Shown: in pieces, positions 8,359-17,900 of the stretch | Numbering within the stretch: position 1 is the stretch's first letter | How the letters are laid out: the number at the start of each line of letters is the position of its first letter | Assembly: GCA_028285265.1 (NCBI GenBank) | Contig: JANQPX010000053.1 | Location: 124,001-188,000, forward strand | From: Geminicoccaceae bacterium | GTDB taxonomy: Bacteria > Pseudomonadota > Alphaproteobacteria > Geminicoccales > Geminicoccaceae | Reading direction: 5' to 3' | DNA length: 64,000 bases | Program-made: the position numbers and the translations under genes | Notes under the pieces: generated by a model | What the model was told of the DNA's origin: nothing | Seen by the model: only the letters and a program-made list of their open reading frames with translations | Databases searched by the model: none

Positions 8359-8381
8359 CGGCCGGGCACAGCAATCTGCGG

Positions 8382-11300
8382 TTACTCCGCGGCTGTTTGT
8401 GCGGCTTGAGGCTGTCGAAAGGCGTCGAGCAAAGCGGTTTCACGCGTTCTGACCTCAGCCAGATGCCGTTCTTTGACATGGCCAAAGCCTCGGATGTGTT
8501 CCGGTAGCGATGCGATGTCGACGGCAAGGGTATGGTTGTCATGATTGAGGCGGGTCAGAATTTCGACAATCAGCGCCTCGTAATGGGTAATGAGTTGGCG
8601 TTCGGTCTTGCGCTCAGCCGTGTAGCCGAACGGATCGAACGCGGTGCCACGTAGTCGCTTCAGCTTCGCCAACCATTTGAAGGCGCCGAAGACCCAAGGC
8701 CCATACGCCTTTTTTAACGGATAGCCTGTCACTGGATCGCGCTTTGCGAAGAGCGGCGGTGCCAAATGGACGCTAATCTTGGAACCATCAGTGAATTGTC
8801 GAGCCAGCTTCTCCTGAAAGGCACCATCGCTATAAAGCCGCGCCACTTCATACTCATCCTTATAGGCAAGGAGTTTGAAGTAATAGCGGGCCACCGCCTC
8901 GGCGAGGCCGCTCATACCGTTTGCCTGGCTAGCCTCGGTCTTTTCCACGCGCGTGACGAAGCCCCGATAGCGTTCGGCGTAGGACGCGTCTTGATAGTGG
9001 GTGAGATAGTCGCTGCGTTGCGCGACGATGTCATCAAGGCTGGCCGCCTGCGATTTCAGCGATGTCACATTCGCGGGACGAACCATGTCCTCCACTGCTT
9101 TCGAATCATGGGCAGCAAGTCGCCCTAGACGGAAGGCGTTTTGGTTCATCTCAATGGCAACACGATTCAATTCGATCGCCCGCTCGATCGCGCCGGCCGA
9201 AACAGGTAAGAGTCCTCGTTGAAAGGCAAAGCCCACCATAAACAGATTCGTGCCAATAGCGTCACCGAGCAGGTTGGTCGCAAGCCGGGTCGCCTCAACG
9301 AATCGTGCGCGCTCGCCGACGGCACTCTTGATGGTGTCGCGCAGACCATCGCCGGACAGTGCGAGATCGGCATTGCGCGTGAATTCGCCCGTGATGGATT
9401 CATTGTGATTGGCGATAACATGTCCACGTTCGGGGTCGACGGTGGCTAAAGCAGATTTGGAGCTTGCTACCATCAAGTCACAGCCGAGCAACAATCGCGC
9501 CCCACCGGTGGCAATTCTCGTGGTCTTGATAGCGCCGGGCTGGTTCGCAATGCGGAGATGGCTGGTGACCGGGCCACCCTTCTGCGCAAGGCCGGTCATG
9601 TCGAGTACAGCGGCACCTTTCCCCTCCAAATGCGCTGCCATGCCAAGCAGCGCGCCGATTGTCACTACCCCTGTACCTCCAACACCAGCGACGACGATGC
9701 CATAGCCGTCATCGACTGAGGGGAGCTTGGGCTCCGGAAGATCTGGGAGCGTCGCCAAACCGCGCTGTTGTCGGCCGAGGAGAGGGTCACGCCCTTCATG
9801 ACCTTCGACGGTAACGAAGCTTGGACAAAATCCTTGGACGCAGGAGAAGTCCTTATTGCAGCTGGATTGATCGATTTGGCGCTTTCGTCCTAAGGTCGTC
9901 TCTAAAGGCAAGATCGACACGCAGTTCGACGTCACGCCACAGTCGCCACACCCCTCGCAGACCGCATCGTTGATAAAGGCGCGCTTCGGAGGATCAATCA
10001 TCAAACCGCGTTTACGTCGCCGTCTTTTCTCCGCGGCACAGGTCTGATCATAGATGAGAACGGTTGTGCCCTCGATTTCCCGGAGTTCCCGTTGGACCTG
10101 ATCCAATTCGCTGCGGTGACGGACGGTTACGCCGGGCGCAAAGCCTGCGGATAGTGGGTATTTGCCGGGTTCATCGGTGACGACCACAATTTGGTTCGCA
10201 CCTTCTGCCGCCATCTGGCGGCTGATTTGCGGGACCGTTAGTGAACCGTCGACGGCCTGACCACCGGTCATTGCGACAGCATCATTGTAGAGGATCTTAT
10301 AGGTGATGTTGACTTTGGCGGCGATGGCCGCACGAATTGCCATCAGGCCGGAGTGATAGTAGGTGCCGTCGCCGATATTCTGGAACACATGCTGCCGCTT
10401 GGAAAATGGCGCCTCGCCGATCCAACTCGCCCCCTCGCCACCCATCTGGGTATAGCCTTGGTTGTCTCGGTCCATCCATTGCGCCATGTAGTGGCAACCG
10501 ATGCCAGCGCGCGCGATGCTGCCCTCTGGGACCCGGGTTGATGTGTTGTGAGGACAACCAGAACAGAAATAGGGCGTTCGTAGAGCCGTGCTCTGAAGCG
10601 CGGCTTCGGCCTGTTCCTTCAAACTCAGCGTTGCCAGCGCTGCACGCAATGGCTCGCTCTCTTTGGCGGCTAAGAGTCGTGTCCCAATGGCGTTGGCGAT
10701 TTGATTGCTAGAGAGCGCGCCATTTGACGGAAAGAGCCAATTTCCTTCCTCATCCTTCTTGCCAACAACGCTTGGTGCCCCCCGGGTTCCGTAAAGGATT
10801 TCTTTAACCTGATTCTCGATGAGACCCCGCTTTTCCTCGACCACGACGATTTGCTTGAGGCCTTTTGCGAAGTCGGTGATCGAGTCGGTGGCGATGGGGT
10901 AGGTGAGGCCAAGCTTCATGACCCGCAAGCCGAGCTTGGAGGCCATGGCGTCGTCGATACCGAGATCGTCAAGCGCCTGCATCAGGTCGAGATAAGATTT
11001 GCCCGTCGAGATGACGCCGAGCTTGGCCTTGGGCGCCTTGAAGATCAAACGGTCGAGCTGATTGGCAAGTGCAAACGCTCTGACCGCGTCATGTTTGAGG
11101 AGATGAAGCCTGGCTTCCTGCGCGAGAGGCGTATCTGGCCAGCGAATATTGAGACCATCTGGTGGCAGGATGGATCGGTCGGGAATGACGATGCTCGGCT
11201 CGATCTCGTTAAGGTCGATCGAGGCTGCCGTATTCACTGTATCATGAACACATTTCATGCCGACCCAGCAGCCGCTAAACCGCGAAAGCGCAAATCCGAT

Positions 11301-11852
11301 GAGGCCGTACTGCAAGATCTCAGCGACGCCAGCCGGATTCAGGATCGGTATCATGGCGTCGACCAGGCCAAACTCGCTTTGATGTGCTGTGGTCGAACTC
11401 TCGCAAGTGTGATCGTCGCCCATGAGCACCAGGACGCCACCAAGGGGGGCGGTGCCAGCAAGGTTTGCATGGCGGAATGCATCGCCGGTACGATCGACGC
11501 CCGGGCCTTTGCCATACCAGATGCCAAAAACGCCGTCATAGGCGCCATCGCCGAACAGATTAACTTGCTGCGTACCCCAAAGTGCGGTCGCCGCCATGTC
11601 TTCGTTGACGCCGGGCTGGGCGACAATGTGATGAGCGTCAAGATGCCGTTTGGCCAGCGCAAGCTGTTGATCAAAGTTGCCGAGCGGCGACCCGCGGTAG
11701 CCGGAGATGTAGCCCGCGGTATTTCGGCCGACTCCCTGATCGCGTTGGCGCTGCATGACCGGAAGGCGGACAAGTGCCTGGATGCCTGTCAGATAGATCC
11801 GGCCGTCGGCCTTGGTGTATTTGTCTTCGAGTTCGACGTCTAACAGCGTCAA
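8382..11852 (-). CDS. indolepyruvate ferredoxin oxidoreductase, fused single chain
   Basis: This 1156-residue enzyme oxidatively decarboxylates aryl- or branched-chain 2-oxoacids to acyl-CoA with ferredoxin as acceptor. It has an N-terminal pyrimidine-binding domain (YISGYRGSPLG), a TPP-binding domain (CSGCPHNTST...GIGCHYMAQWM), an iron-sulfur region around residues 630-680 with cysteines in CEGCGDCGVTSNC and SCNKDFSCVQGFCPSF, and a C-terminal gamma-type domain (GVGGTGVVTIGALLG). The subunits IorA and IorB are fused, as is common in aerobic alphaproteobacteria. It uses an ATG at 11852. The route feeds amino-acid degradation products into CoA metabolism. A long plus-strand frame inside it is a shadow. 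Confidence 0.93.
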   Translation of the reverse strand: MTLLDVELEDKYTKADGRIYLTGIQALVRLPVMQRQRDQGVGRNTAGYISGYRGSPLGNFDQQLALAKRHLDAHHIVAQPGVNEDMAATALWGTQQVNLFGDGAYDGVFGIWYGKGPGVDRTGDAFRHANLAGTAPLGGVLVLMGDDHTCESSTTAHQSEFGLVDAMIPILNPAGVAEILQYGLIGFALSRFSGCWVGMKCVHDTVNTAASIDLNEIEPSIVIPDRSILPPDGLNIRWPDTPLAQEARLHLLKHDAVRAFALANQLDRLIFKAPKAKLGVISTGKSYLDLMQALDDLGIDDAMASKLGLRVMKLGLTYPIATDSITDFAKGLKQIVVVEEKRGLIENQVKEILYGTRGAPSVVGKKDEEGNWLFPSNGALSSNQIANAIGTRLLAAKESEPLRAALATLSLKEQAEAALQSTALRTPYFCSGCPHNTSTRVPEGSIARAGIGCHYMAQWMDRDNQGYTQMGGEGASWIGEAPFSKRQHVFQNIGDGTYYHSGLMAIRAAIAAKVNITYKILYNDAVAMTGGQAVDGSLTVPQISRQMAAEGANQIVVVTDEPGKYPLSAGFAPGVTVRHRSELDQVQRELREIEGTTVLIYDQTCAAEKRRRRKRGLMIDPPKRAFINDAVCEGCGDCGVTSNCVSILPLETTLGRKRQIDQSSCNKDFSCVQGFCPSFVTVEGHEGRDPLLGRQQRGLATLPDLPEPKLPSVDDGYGIVVAGVGGTGVVTIGALLGMAAHLEGKGAAVLDMTGLAQKGGPVTSHLRIANQPGAIKTTRIATGGARLLLGCDLMVASSKSALATVDPERGHVIANHNESITGEFTRNADLALSGDGLRDTIKSAVGERARFVEATRLATNLLGDAIGTNLFMVGFAFQRGLLPVSAGAIERAIELNRVAIEMNQNAFRLGRLAAHDSKAVEDMVRPANVTSLKSQAASLDDIVAQRSDYLTHYQDASYAERYRGFVTRVEKTEASQANGMSGLAEAVARYYFKLLAYKDEYEVARLYSDGAFQEKLARQFTDGSKISVHLAPPLFAKRDPVTGYPLKKAYGPWVFGAFKWLAKLKRLRGTAFDPFGYTAERKTERQLITHYEALIVEILTRLNHDNHTLAVDIASLPEHIRGFGHVKERHLAEVRTRETALLDAFRQPQAAQTAAE

Positions 11853-11922
11853 CGGTCACCTCCCTGGCGGCGGCGCTAGAACATTAGACCGAAGATAGAG
11901 CCTGCTCCAGGACTTGCAAAGC

Positions 11923-12180
11923 TTAGGCAGATGGGCGTCCTAGGATCTGGACGAGTTGATGATCTGAAACCGACCGATCGAATTGATGATCGTTGTCGTT
12001 GTCTTTCGTGAGGGGGGAGGCAACATGTTGCCTCCGGGACATTCGCCAAAGGTCGTCTGCGGTCGGCATCTGAGGCGCTTTGGGCCCGCTCTTGACCAGA
12101 ATAGTGGGGCTACGGTTCAGCAAGACGGCTGTCCGATCCATAACAATACCAAGCGGTAGGGCAGCCTCGTTAACGATCAT
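11923..12180 (-). CDS. hypothetical protein, 85 aa
   Basis: This frame begins with an ATG at 12180 overlapping the end of the cysteine-cluster gene by 11 bases and encodes MIVNEAALPLGIV and a polar tail. Codon third positions look reasonably GC-biased and the overlap is typical of an operon. No Shine-Dalgarno sequence is obvious and I recognise no family. It could be real and translationally coupled, or spurious. Confidence 0.35.
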   Translation of the reverse strand: MIVNEAALPLGIVMDRTAVLLNRSPTILVKSGPKAPQMPTADDLWRMSRRQHVASPLTKDNDNDHQFDRSVSDHQLVQILGRPSA

Positions 12181-12631
12181 CGTGGGAGGACGCGCCATAG
12201 TCCTCCCAGTCCACATCATCCTCACTAACCAGATCGCCTACCATCGACGGGCCTTCGCGGTGCACGGCCTCGGCGTCGCCACAGATCAAATGATGCCAAT
12301 TGGGCAAGTCGTGACCGCCCGCGACCAGGCGGTAGGCACAACTATGCGGCAGCCAAGTCAGGCTATCGACGTTCTCTGGCGTAACTTTGGCGCAGTCAGG
12401 AACATTCATTTGTCGATTGGCGTAGTCTTTGCAGCGGTGGCTGCAGAGATCAAGGAAGCGGCAGGCAACATCGGATAGGGCGATTTCACCTGTGTCTTCG
12501 TCTTCGAGGCGGATTTGGCAACAGAGACCGCAACCATCACAAAGGCTTTCCCACTCCTCGGCCGTCATTTGATCAAGCGTTTTCGAACGCCAGAACCCTA
12601 AGACCGAGCTGCGGTTGTGGTCATCCGCCAT
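12170..12631 (-). CDS. YcgN/YkgJ-type cysteine-cluster protein
   Basis: This 153-residue protein starts MADDHNRSSVLGFW and carries the CxxCxxCC motif (Cys31, 34, 37, 38 in CDGCGLCC) plus further cysteines in VACRFLDLCSHRCKDY and NVPDC. The family (UPF0153/UPF0260) probably binds a metal or Fe-S cluster; its role is unknown. The ATG at 12631 overlaps the end of the lipoprotein gene by 11 bases, indicating one operon. An upstream in-frame extension to 12715 lies wholly within the lipoprotein gene and is unlikely to be translated. Confidence 0.85.
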   Translation of the reverse strand: MADDHNRSSVLGFWRSKTLDQMTAEEWESLCDGCGLCCQIRLEDEDTGEIALSDVACRFLDLCSHRCKDYANRQMNVPDCAKVTPENVDSLTWLPHSCAYRLVAGGHDLPNWHHLICGDAEAVHREGPSMVGDLVSEDDVDWEDYGASSHDDR

Positions 12632-13517
12632 CGGCATGAGCGAGCTTGCGATCGTCCAGCACCAAAATGGTCGATGCCGAGTCTTCACAGCAATCGTCGA
12701 AGCGCACGCGGCCATCCTCGATCGTCAAGTTGAGTGGGCCATTGGGTGATGTCTCCGAAGCTCTAAGCACCCAAACGTCAACGAGCTGATAGGTATCGTC
12801 GCGACGCAAATAGGCCATGAGAAGTCGATGGCCAGCGGCGGGTTGTGTTGAGCGCGTGACGATGACGACGGCATCATCATTGCCGTCTTCGTTGAGATCA
12901 CCAAGCGCGGACTCGAGGTCTGTCTGGTCATCAACGACGTCCTGGCCGATGACGGCAAGATCTCTCTCCACGGCTGCAAGCAGCAAGCGATCGTCGAGGC
13001 TTTCGGGCGGCGGTGTGCCGTCAAGTTCTGGCTTGACCTCAGGAACGTGCGGTCGTTGGGAGCCAGCTTCTTCAATCGTAGGGGTCAGGCCTTCTAAACA
13101 ACGCCAGGCCGCGATGACATGGGACGAATTGCCGAATTCGTTTTCGTGCTGCGCGATACGAGACCGGCGCTCATCACTATTCTCCGGTCGGCAAGCCCAT
13201 CCCTGTCGCTTGAGAACGACAAGGGTTTCGTCTGCTTTCTTTTGGCAAAAGCCAAGTTCGTGTTCGGCGCGCCAGAGGACGTTCCTGGTGTCGCTGTCGG
13301 GTCGGTCAACGACGCTACAAGGCAGGCTACTAGCGGGGTCATCCAACGCGATCTCGATATGTCTTGTGACATATTCTGCTCGATCAAAAGACACCGTACG
13401 AATGGCATCCGCAATCGGAGCTGGGAATTCTGCCGACGTGCAGCCGGCGACCGACACAGCTGTGACCAAGGCGAATAGAATGGCTGTTGAGGAAGGTGCC
13501 CCGTTCGTTTCGCGCAT
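12621..13517 (-). CDS. lipoprotein of unknown function
   Basis: From the ATG at 13517 the 298-residue protein has a lipoprotein signal peptide with lipobox VAGC (Cys26). The exported part is acidic and has pairs of cysteines (SLPCSVV, GFCQKK, WACRP, WRCLEG, DCCED). The C-terminal region contains a DLNEDGNDDAVVIV segment resembling an FG-GAP/EF-hand-like repeat and ends in LVLDDRKLAHADGG. I do not recognise the family. It follows thiL by 143 bases and overlaps the downstream cysteine-cluster gene. Confidence 0.7.
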   Translation of the reverse strand: MRETNGAPSSTAILFALVTAVSVAGCTSAEFPAPIADAIRTVSFDRAEYVTRHIEIALDDPASSLPCSVVDRPDSDTRNVLWRAEHELGFCQKKADETLVVLKRQGWACRPENSDERRSRIAQHENEFGNSSHVIAAWRCLEGLTPTIEEAGSQRPHVPEVKPELDGTPPPESLDDRLLLAAVERDLAVIGQDVVDDQTDLESALGDLNEDGNDDAVVIVTRSTQPAAGHRLLMAYLRRDDTYQLVDVWVLRASETSPNGPLNLTIEDGRVRFDDCCEDSASTILVLDDRKLAHADGG

Positions 13518-13660
13518 CGTTCGACCTTGCGTTTGCCCCACGGAGATCTCCTTGCGGGTATACCAAAAACTGGCAGAGTCACAATGGCGTAGGCCGCCTG
13601 CTGTTGCTTTGCTTTTACGGCTGCTTGGTTGAGCAAACGTTAAGGGGTGGCCGCTGTCGG

Positions 13661-14647
13661 TCAAAAATGGCGCCAGCCCCTTCGATTCGTCGAGAATGGG
13701 CGACCGTCAGCATCCCGAATCTTGAGCTCGCTGCCTTCGGTAATCTGTCCGATAATGGTGAGCGGCAGAGACCGTTGCTCGCTGATGGCCTGAATAGCAG
13801 GGCGCTGCTCAGGATCGGCCGTGAATAAGAGCTCGTAGTCATCCCCGCCGGCAAGAGCGGCATCTAAGGCCCCTCGATGCGGGGCGGCTGCCTGCGACAT
13901 CGGGATCCTGTGGGTGTAGATTTCAGCTCCTTTGCCGGATGCGTTGAGAACGTGCTCAAGGTCGGCAAGGAGGCCGTCGGAGATGTCGATCGCTGCATGG
14001 GCGACACCGCGCAGTGCTTCGCCAAGCTCGATCCTGGGCTCGGGGAGGCGATAGCGTTTTATCAAGAATTCAGATGCCGCAATCGGTGGCGACAAACGGC
14101 CTTGAAGCACTTCAAGACCAAGCGCGGCGCCGCCTAGCGTGCCCGAAACATAGATGTCGTCATTCGTCCGAGCACCGCTTCGCCGAAGCGTCTGACCGCG
14201 AGGGACTTCGCCGAGTATGGTGATCGACAGAGTCAAGACGCCCGGTGTGACGACAGTGTCCCCCCCAAGCAGCGTGACGCCAAAGGCCGCCTGGTCCTGA
14301 GCCAATCCATGGCTGAAGCGTCCGAGCCATTCGGGTGGAAGCCGTTTCGGTCGCATCAACGCCAGGAGATAACCCCGTGGGGTTGCCCCCATGGCTGCCA
14401 TATCCGACAGATTGACCCTAAGTGCCTTTTGCGCAACATGTTCTGCGGAATCATGTTGCAAAAAGTGAACTCCTTCGACCAGCGCATCTTTCGCGAGCAC
14501 CAGCTGCATGCCGGCGGTGGGTTCCAGCAAGGCAGCATCGTCCGTGAGGTCGAACGCGCCAGAATGCCCAGAAGCGAGCGGACGAAGATGGCGGGCTATA
14601 AACCCGAACTCGTCATCGCTGCTGGCGAAGCCAGGATCAGGCATCAC
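13661..14647 (-). CDS. thiL: thiamine-monophosphate kinase
   Basis: This 328-residue kinase phosphorylates thiamine monophosphate to the pyrophosphate cofactor with ATP. Motifs include the acidic Mg-binding DDAALLE, ALRVNLSDMAAMGA, LGGDTVVTPG, AIDISDGLLADL and GGDDYELLF. The start overlaps the end of nusB by 11 bases, so both are in one operon. TPP made here is also the cofactor of the downstream indolepyruvate oxidoreductase, though this may be coincidence. Confidence 0.95.
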   Translation of the reverse strand: MMPDPGFASSDDEFGFIARHLRPLASGHSGAFDLTDDAALLEPTAGMQLVLAKDALVEGVHFLQHDSAEHVAQKALRVNLSDMAAMGATPRGYLLALMRPKRLPPEWLGRFSHGLAQDQAAFGVTLLGGDTVVTPGVLTLSITILGEVPRGQTLRRSGARTNDDIYVSGTLGGAALGLEVLQGRLSPPIAASEFLIKRYRLPEPRIELGEALRGVAHAAIDISDGLLADLEHVLNASGKGAEIYTHRIPMSQAAAPHRGALDAALAGGDDYELLFTADPEQRPAIQAISEQRSLPLTIIGQITEGSELKIRDADGRPFSTNRRGWRHF

Positions 14648-15125
14648 CGTTCACCGGTGAACTGGGCGACAGGGGCGATCCAGCACGCGCCTCCATTGCC
14701 AGACGATCCAGCACGCCGTTTAGGAAGCCGACGTCATCCTTCTCCAAGAACGCATGGGCAAGTTCCAGATATTCATTGATCACCGCTTTGGTTGGCACGT
14801 CAGGTCGATGAAAGAGCTCGAATGCACCCGCCCGGAGGAAGGCTCGAACAAGATAGCCAAGACGTGACAGCGACCAACCCGCCGACAGCGTGTTTTCGAT
14901 CTTTTGATCAAGATCTGAGATGACAATGGTGGTGCCTTTGGCAACGTTGAGGAACCAGTCTCGGTCGACATCGAGCGGCTTGTCTTGAAGCTCCATAGGT
15001 TCAAGCAAATCTGCCAGACGATGCGCTTCGAATTCCGTCGTGACCTGCTCTATGTCCTGTCCAGAGAGCTCGGCCTGGTAGAGCGCCTGAATAGCCCCAA
15101 ATCGAGCCGCACGCCGTCGGTTCAT
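14637..15125 (-). CDS. nusB: transcription antitermination factor NusB
   Basis: This 162-residue all-helical RNA-binding protein works with NusE (S10) at boxA in rRNA antitermination. It begins MNRRRAARFGAIQALYQ and contains RAFLRAGAFEL and the C-terminal KAVINEYLELAHAF region, all typical. Its ATG overlaps the ribH stop by four bases and its end overlaps thiL, matching the widely conserved ribH-nusB-thiL order. Confidence 0.95.
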   Translation of the reverse strand: MNRRRAARFGAIQALYQAELSGQDIEQVTTEFEAHRLADLLEPMELQDKPLDVDRDWFLNVAKGTTIVISDLDQKIENTLSAGWSLSRLGYLVRAFLRAGAFELFHRPDVPTKAVINEYLELAHAFLEKDDVGFLNGVLDRLAMEARAGSPLSPSSPVNGDA

Positions 15126-15586
15126 CTTACAAGCCTGGCTTTGGCATCGAGCAGCGAGAGAACAGCGCGTGCGGCATCGCCGCCCTTACATTTCCCGTTG
15201 GGATCGGCCCGTTTCTTGGCTTGGTCTTGGCTATGCACCGTTAGAATGCCATTACCGATGAAGACGCTATGGCGAAGAGCTAAATCCATCAAACCACGCG
15301 CACTTTCACCGCCCACGATGCGGTCGTGCCAGGTTTCCCCTTCAATAACACAACCGAGCGCCACATAGCCGTCATAACGACCAGCATCGATGGCGATACG
15401 GATCGCCTGCGGAATTTCCAAAGCCCCTGGTACATTGATTCGATCGAACGTGACTCCCGCCTCTTTCAGGGCCTGTTCGGCGCCGATAAGCAGCATCTCG
15501 CCAATCTCGTCGTAGTAGCGGGCTTCGACAATGAGGACGTGGGGGCGAAGGCCAACGCTTCGCTCACTTTCTCGAGTCTTGATCAC
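15122..15586 (-). CDS. ribH: 6,7-dimethyl-8-ribityllumazine synthase
   Basis: This 154-residue enzyme condenses 5-amino-6-ribitylaminouracil with dihydroxybutanone phosphate. Motifs are VEARYYDEI at the N-terminus, NVPGALEIPQA, the active-site loop ALGCVIEGETWHDRIV with the catalytic His, and GNGILTVHSQDQA. The four-base overlap with ribE upstream and nusB downstream indicates strong translational coupling. The RibBA enzyme that makes its second substrate is not encoded here. Confidence 0.95.
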   Translation of the reverse strand: MIKTRESERSVGLRPHVLIVEARYYDEIGEMLLIGAEQALKEAGVTFDRINVPGALEIPQAIRIAIDAGRYDGYVALGCVIEGETWHDRIVGGESARGLMDLALRHSVFIGNGILTVHSQDQAKKRADPNGKCKGGDAARAVLSLLDAKARLVR

Positions 15587-16185
15587 GGGTGCTGCTCCAG
15601 CTTCATCGTCATCTGCCTTGCGACATAGCGTGCGAGCATGTCGACCTCGATATTGACGGCATCGCCTGGCTTGCGGTCACCAAGGTTGGTCTCGGCAAAG
15701 GTATGCGGAATGATATTGACCGCAAATCGGTCGCTGCCCGCTTCATTGACGGTGAGGGAAATGCCATCGACTGCGATGGATCCTTTGACAGCTACCAACG
15801 ATGCGAGACTTGATGGAATTTCGATCTCGAGTCGATGTGATTCGGAGACCGGTTCAAGCGCCGTCACGACTCCAATCGTATCGACATGCCCGAAAACGAT
15901 ATGGCCACCGAGCTCATCACCGATACGGAGCGATCGTTCGAGATTGACGGAGTCACCGACCTGCCATCGTCCAGCGGTCGTGACATCAAGCGTGGCGCCT
16001 GATGCGACAACTGAGAACCAGTTCTCATCCTTTTCGACGGCTGTAAAGCAGATGCCAGACGTCGCAATCGAGCCACCGATTGGGATTTCGGCAAGTGGTA
16101 GTGCCGTCTCGATCGTCATCGCCCGGCCATTGCGATCGTCGATCGACACGATGCGGCCAATATCGGTGATGATGCCGGTAAACAT
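15583..16185 (-). CDS. ribE: riboflavin synthase, alpha chain
   Basis: This 200-residue protein has two tandem lumazine-binding domains of about 95 residues each. The N-terminus MFTGIITDIG is diagnostic. Repeat one contains ATSGICFTAV and LGGHIVFGHVD; repeat two contains AVDGISLTV and NIIPHTFAETNLG. It disproportionates two lumazines to riboflavin. It starts nine bases after ribD and overlaps ribH by four bases. No FMN riboswitch is seen near it. Confidence 0.95.
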   Translation of the reverse strand: MFTGIITDIGRIVSIDDRNGRAMTIETALPLAEIPIGGSIATSGICFTAVEKDENWFSVVASGATLDVTTAGRWQVGDSVNLERSLRIGDELGGHIVFGHVDTIGVVTALEPVSESHRLEIEIPSSLASLVAVKGSIAVDGISLTVNEAGSDRFAVNIIPHTFAETNLGDRKPGDAVNIEVDMLARYVARQMTMKLEQHP

Positions 16186-16194
16186 AAGCGTGTC

Positions 16195-17340
16195 CTACGG
16201 GTTTCTGGTGATATACGTCGCACTGAGGTCTGATGCCAGCACTTCCGTTGTTTTTCGTTCAAAAGCCGGCGCATGAGCAAGACGATCAACGATGAGGTCA
16301 CCGATGCTGGGAAGGCTATCACCACCAAGTAGTACAGGGGCTTGAAACATGGCGAGCCTGTCCACAAGCTTGGCCTTTATGAGTGAAGCGGCAAGCGCCG
16401 ATCCACCTTCGACCAACAGGCGCGTAATGCCGCGCTCAGCAAGAGCTTGAAGCGTCTGGCGCAGATCCAGCTTTTCGTCTTCAGGATCCTGGCCAACGCG
16501 GATAATCTCAATGCCAGTCTTTTGGTGCGCCTTCAAGGCTTCTTCTGGCATTCCAGATGCAACCACCATCCAGGTTGGGTGGTCTTTGGCTGTTTGCGCA
16601 AGCTGACTCTCGAGCGGCAGCCTTGCACCTCGGCTCACCACGACTCTCACCGGCGACCATGCTTCCATGCCGGGTAGCCGACAGTTGAGGCTGGGATTGT
16701 CCTGACGCGCTGTGTTGGCTCCCACCATGATCGCATCATGGCTGGCGCGGAGGCGGTGGCCGGCGATCCGCGCACGTTCACCGGTGATCCACTGACTTTC
16801 GCCGGATGAGGTCGCGATCCGCCCATCGAGGGACGTCGCGAGCTTGAGCGTGACGAGAGGTCGTTTGGCCGTGACGTTCAGCAGAAAGCCGGCGTGCTGC
16901 GCTTCGGCTTGTGCCTTCAAAACCCCAACATCGACTTTGACGCCGCTTTGACGAAGTTGCTCGATTCCACGCCCGTCGACCCGTGGGAAAGGGTCCATAG
17001 CGGCGACGACCACGCGCTGCACCCCGGCATGGATGAGCGCCATGGTGCAAGGTGGGGTACGACCATAATGGCAGCAGGGCTCAAGCGTCACATAGGCTGT
17101 TGATCCAAAAGAACGGTCGCCGGCCCGCCGGAGTGCTTCGACCTCGGCGTGATTGCCCGGTGGTGCTTGGGTCCAGCCGCGACCAACGACGACGCCCTCT
17201 TTGACCAGGACACATCCGACGCCGGGGTTTGGCCAGACTCGACCAAGACAGCGCTCTCCAAGAGCCAGCGCCATCGCCATATAGTGCCGATCTGCTTCGC
17301 CGGATGTCACGTCACGCGACGCCAGCTCACTCTGCAGCAT
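16195..17340 (-). CDS. ribD: bifunctional deaminase/reductase RibD
   Basis: This 381-residue enzyme catalyses the second and third steps of riboflavin synthesis. The N-terminal zinc deaminase domain has NHAEVEAL and [11 protein letters not shown], and the C-terminal DHFR-like reductase domain has [36 protein letters not shown] and [14 protein letters not shown] chose the ATG at 17340, which has AGAAAGG just upstream and overlaps nrdR by 14 bases. Longer in-frame extension upstream lies inside nrdR. Confidence 0.93.
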   Translation of the reverse strand: MLQSELASRDVTSGEADRHYMAMALALGERCLGRVWPNPGVGCVLVKEGVVVGRGWTQAPPGNHAEVEALRRAGDRSFGSTAYVTLEPCCHYGRTPPCTMALIHAGVQRVVVAAMDPFPRVDGRGIEQLRQSGVKVDVGVLKAQAEAQHAGFLLNVTAKRPLVTLKLATSLDGRIATSSGESQWITGERARIAGHRLRASHDAIMVGANTARQDNPSLNCRLPGMEAWSPVRVVVSRGARLPLESQLAQTAKDHPTWMVVASGMPEEALKAHQKTGIEIIRVGQDPEDEKLDLRQTLQALAERGITRLLVEGGSALAASLIKAKLVDRLAMFQAPVLLGGDSLPSIGDLIVDRLAHAPAFERKTTEVLASDLSATYITRNP

Positions 17341-17800
17341 CCCTTTCTCGCTGGTCGGCGAGTCGTTCGATGAAGCGCTCGAAGTCACGAGCGTCTGCGA
17401 AGTCTTCATAAACGGACGCGAAGCGCACATAGGCGACCTCGTCAAGCTCAGCGAGCCTTTCCATGGCAAGCCGTCCTAGGCGCCTCGTCTCAATCTCGAT
17501 TTCTCCGGAGATTTCCAACTCGCGGACAATGCCATTCACGATGCGCTCAATCTTCTCCTCTTCGACGCCGCGTTTCCGGCATGCGATGGAAATTGAGCGC
17601 TTAAGCTTATCACGATTAAAAGGCGTTCTGTCGCCGCCGCGCTTCACAACGGTGAGCTCGCGAAGCTGGATGCGCTCGAATGTTGTAAAGCGGGCGCCGC
17701 AGGCATTGCAGTGCCGCCGTCTCCGGACGGCACCACCGTCCTCGACCGGCCTTGAGTCCTTAACTTGGTTATCGTCGGATCCGCAAAAAGGGCATTGCAT
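17327..17800 (-). CDS. nrdR: transcriptional repressor NrdR
   Basis: This 157-residue repressor of ribonucleotide reductase genes has an N-terminal zinc ribbon ([17 protein letters not shown] and [16 protein letters not shown]) and an ATP-cone domain ([20 protein letters not shown]). It senses ATP/dATP. The ATG at 17800 gives the canonical N-terminus. In many alphaproteobacteria glyA lies between rpiB and nrdR; here it is missing, with only 100 bases between them. Confidence 0.95.
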   Translation of the reverse strand: MQCPFCGSDDNQVKDSRPVEDGGAVRRRRHCNACGARFTTFERIQLRELTVVKRGGDRTPFNRDKLKRSISIACRKRGVEEEKIERIVNGIVRELEISGEIEIETRRLGRLAMERLAELDEVAYVRFASVYEDFADARDFERFIERLADQRERDAAE

Positions 17801-17900
17801 GGCATGTTGCTCCGCCGCGATCGCCCATGAGATGTCGAGACCAGCATGGGATCGCTGGCCTTGCACACTCTGGGCTGGGCTTGTCGTTGATTTTCATGGG

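Noticed and set aside
10851-11843. Long plus-strand open frame (330 codons) antisense to the indolepyruvate oxidoreductase gene
   Set aside because: The minus-strand protein has clear family motifs throughout. The opposite frame is open because of codon bias and shows no domain.
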